A DNA stretch of 64,000 nucleotides, taken from contig JHVA01000001.1 of assembly GCA_000688615.1 (NCBI GenBank), positions 1,984,001 to 2,048,000 on the forward strand, read 5' to 3'. Numbering within the stretch: the first letter of the stretch is position 1; each line of letters opens with the position of its first letter. Below, piece by piece: positions 63,218-64,000 of the stretch. Origin of the DNA: Acidobacteriaceae bacterium KBS 146 (GTDB taxonomy: Bacteria; Acidobacteriota; Terriglobia; Terriglobales; Acidobacteriaceae). The position numbers were made by a program, and so were the translations under genes. The notes beneath the pieces are model-generated. The model ran no database searches. It was not told where the DNA came from and saw only the letters and a list, made by a program, of their open reading frames with translations.

Positions 63218-64000
63218 ATGACGGGATTCAGGCTTTTTGCCTGTCGCGCGATGATGTTCATCGCAGCGGCAGTCTTGGTCCTGGCCTGGGGTGCGCAAAG
63301 CGCCTGGGCTCAGAATGTTCTTGGTAGTATCAGCGGAAATGTAACCGACGTTAGCGGAGCTGCAATCAGTGGCGCCACCGTTTCGATTCTGAATATAGAT
63401 CGGAACCAGGTCGTGCGCACGGTGACAACCAACGGCAGCGGAAACTATGCGGCTCCCACGCTTCCGCTTGGCGGATACACCGTAACGGTGTCGGCTCCAG
63501 GGTTCGGCGATCAGGTGATCAAGGGTATCGTGCTTCACGTCAACGATGCTCTTTCGATCGATGCAAGGCTCCATCCGGGCGCGGTACAGGAGGTTGTGGT
63601 CACTGCGGATGCCCTGGCCATCAACACAGAGAATGCAACCCAGGCAGGCCTGATCAATGGGACGCAGGTGCGTGAACTCGTACTTTCCAGCCGCAACTAT
63701 GAACAGCTGGTGGGCCTGCAACCTGGTGTCGCTTACACGGGCGGCGATCAGATTTATATCGGCAACTCCAGCCCCAACGGCGCGACCAATGTCGTGAACT
63801 TCTCGGTGAACGGCTCACGTACCAGCGGAAACGCCTGGACGGTCGATGGCGCCGATAATGTAGACCGCGGATCGAACTTCACGCTGCTGACCTATCCTTC
63901 GGTTGATGCGATCGCCGAATTCAAGACCCTGCGTGGCACCTATCAGGCAGAGTTTGGCCGATCGGCAAGCGGGCAGGTCAATGTCATTACACGCTCCGGC
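63218..64000 (+). CDS. Oar-like TonB-dependent receptor (partial, right edge)
   Basis: The gene starts at ATG 63218 with GAGGAG upstream and runs off the right edge, showing 261 residues. A signal peptide ends at SAWAQ. A carboxypeptidase-regulatory-like domain (residues about 32-120) follows with 'GSISGNVTDVSGAAISGATV' and 'GSGNYAAPTLPLGGYTVTVS'. The plug then begins ('VRELVLSSRNYEQLVGLQPG' and 'NFSVNGSRTSGNAWTVDGAD', then 'TLRGTYQAEFGRSASGQVNV'). Unlike the receptor at 831 it has no low-complexity insert. It is probably over 1000 residues long, like others of this family. Confidence 0.85.
   Translation, partial: MTGFRLFACRAMMFIAAAVLVLAWGAQSAWAQNVLGSISGNVTDVSGAAISGATVSILNIDRNQVVRTVTTNGSGNYAAPTLPLGGYTVTVSAPGFGDQVIKGIVLHVNDALSIDARLHPGAVQEVVVTADALAINTENATQAGLINGTQVRELVLSSRNYEQLVGLQPGVAYTGGDQIYIGNSSPNGATNVVNFSVNGSRTSGNAWTVDGADNVDRGSNFTLLTYPSVDAIAEFKTLRGTYQAEFGRSASGQVNVITRSG

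Overview
The window looks like chromosomal DNA of an Acidobacteriota member, probably of the Terriglobia / Acidobacteriaceae type (Granulicella, Terriglobus or Edaphobacter-like). This is an inference from gene content: very large Oar-like TonB-dependent receptors with a carboxypeptidase-regulatory-like N-terminus at both ends of the window, the VWFA-related domain protein typical of that phylum, tandem YVTN beta-propeller lipoproteins, moderately high G+C and many secreted proteins. I see no prophage, insertion sequence, CRISPR array, rRNA or tRNA.

Layout. 1-5.1 kb: a secreted VWFA protein, an Oar-like receptor and a DUF5666 protein, all on the minus strand. 5.2-12.9 kb: a VIT1/CCC1 transporter, the two core ergothioneine genes egtB and egtD separated by a ThuA-like and a YVTN protein, a cytochrome P460 and small secreted proteins. 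12.9-17.2 kb: a DUF4434-like Tat protein, a degenerate receiver domain, an SDR dehydrogenase, a cupin and ExbD, with five REP-like hairpin elements between them. 17.2-18.7 kb: an A+T-richer two-gene cassette of unknown function (about 300-residue soluble protein plus four-TM protein). 18.8-26.8 kb: B12-dependent ribonucleotide reductase with an NrdR-like box, a giant membrane patatin, an HNH nuclease and a Dabb protein. 26.8-33.9 kb: a thioredoxin-fold protein, beta-carbonic anhydrase and bestrophin operon, CorA, an M1 peptidase and an ABC ATPase.

34.3-38.5 kb holds the most notable system. Four consecutive genes encode a 523-residue Ser/Asn/Ala-rich secreted protein with duplicated end modules, a small related secreted protein, a secreted C39 cysteine peptidase and a coiled-coil plus beta-barrel outer-membrane protein. 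This matches the parts list of the Pseudomonas Fap functional-amyloid system (FapC/B, FapD, FapF). Both secreted substrates carry a motif of the form LxDxxxDxVTA(A)G after the signal peptide. It resembles a bacteriocin double-glycine leader, the usual C39 cleavage signal.

38.5-50.2 kb: a secreted lipase-like protein, a possible orphan structured RNA, acpS, rplM-rpsI, rpsB-tsf, a frameshifted outer-membrane pseudogene, ccmC-ccmD, two acyltransferases, an LEA-like protein and pyrH. The rpsB-tsf-pyrH order is interrupted by about 4 kb. 50.2-64 kb: three tandem lipoprotein beta-propellers, an M13 peptidase, an MCE/MlaD protein, a GT39-type glycosyltransferase, an FtsX-type permease, an O-antigen-polymerase-like protein, a RodZ-like HTH membrane protein and the start of a second Oar-like receptor.
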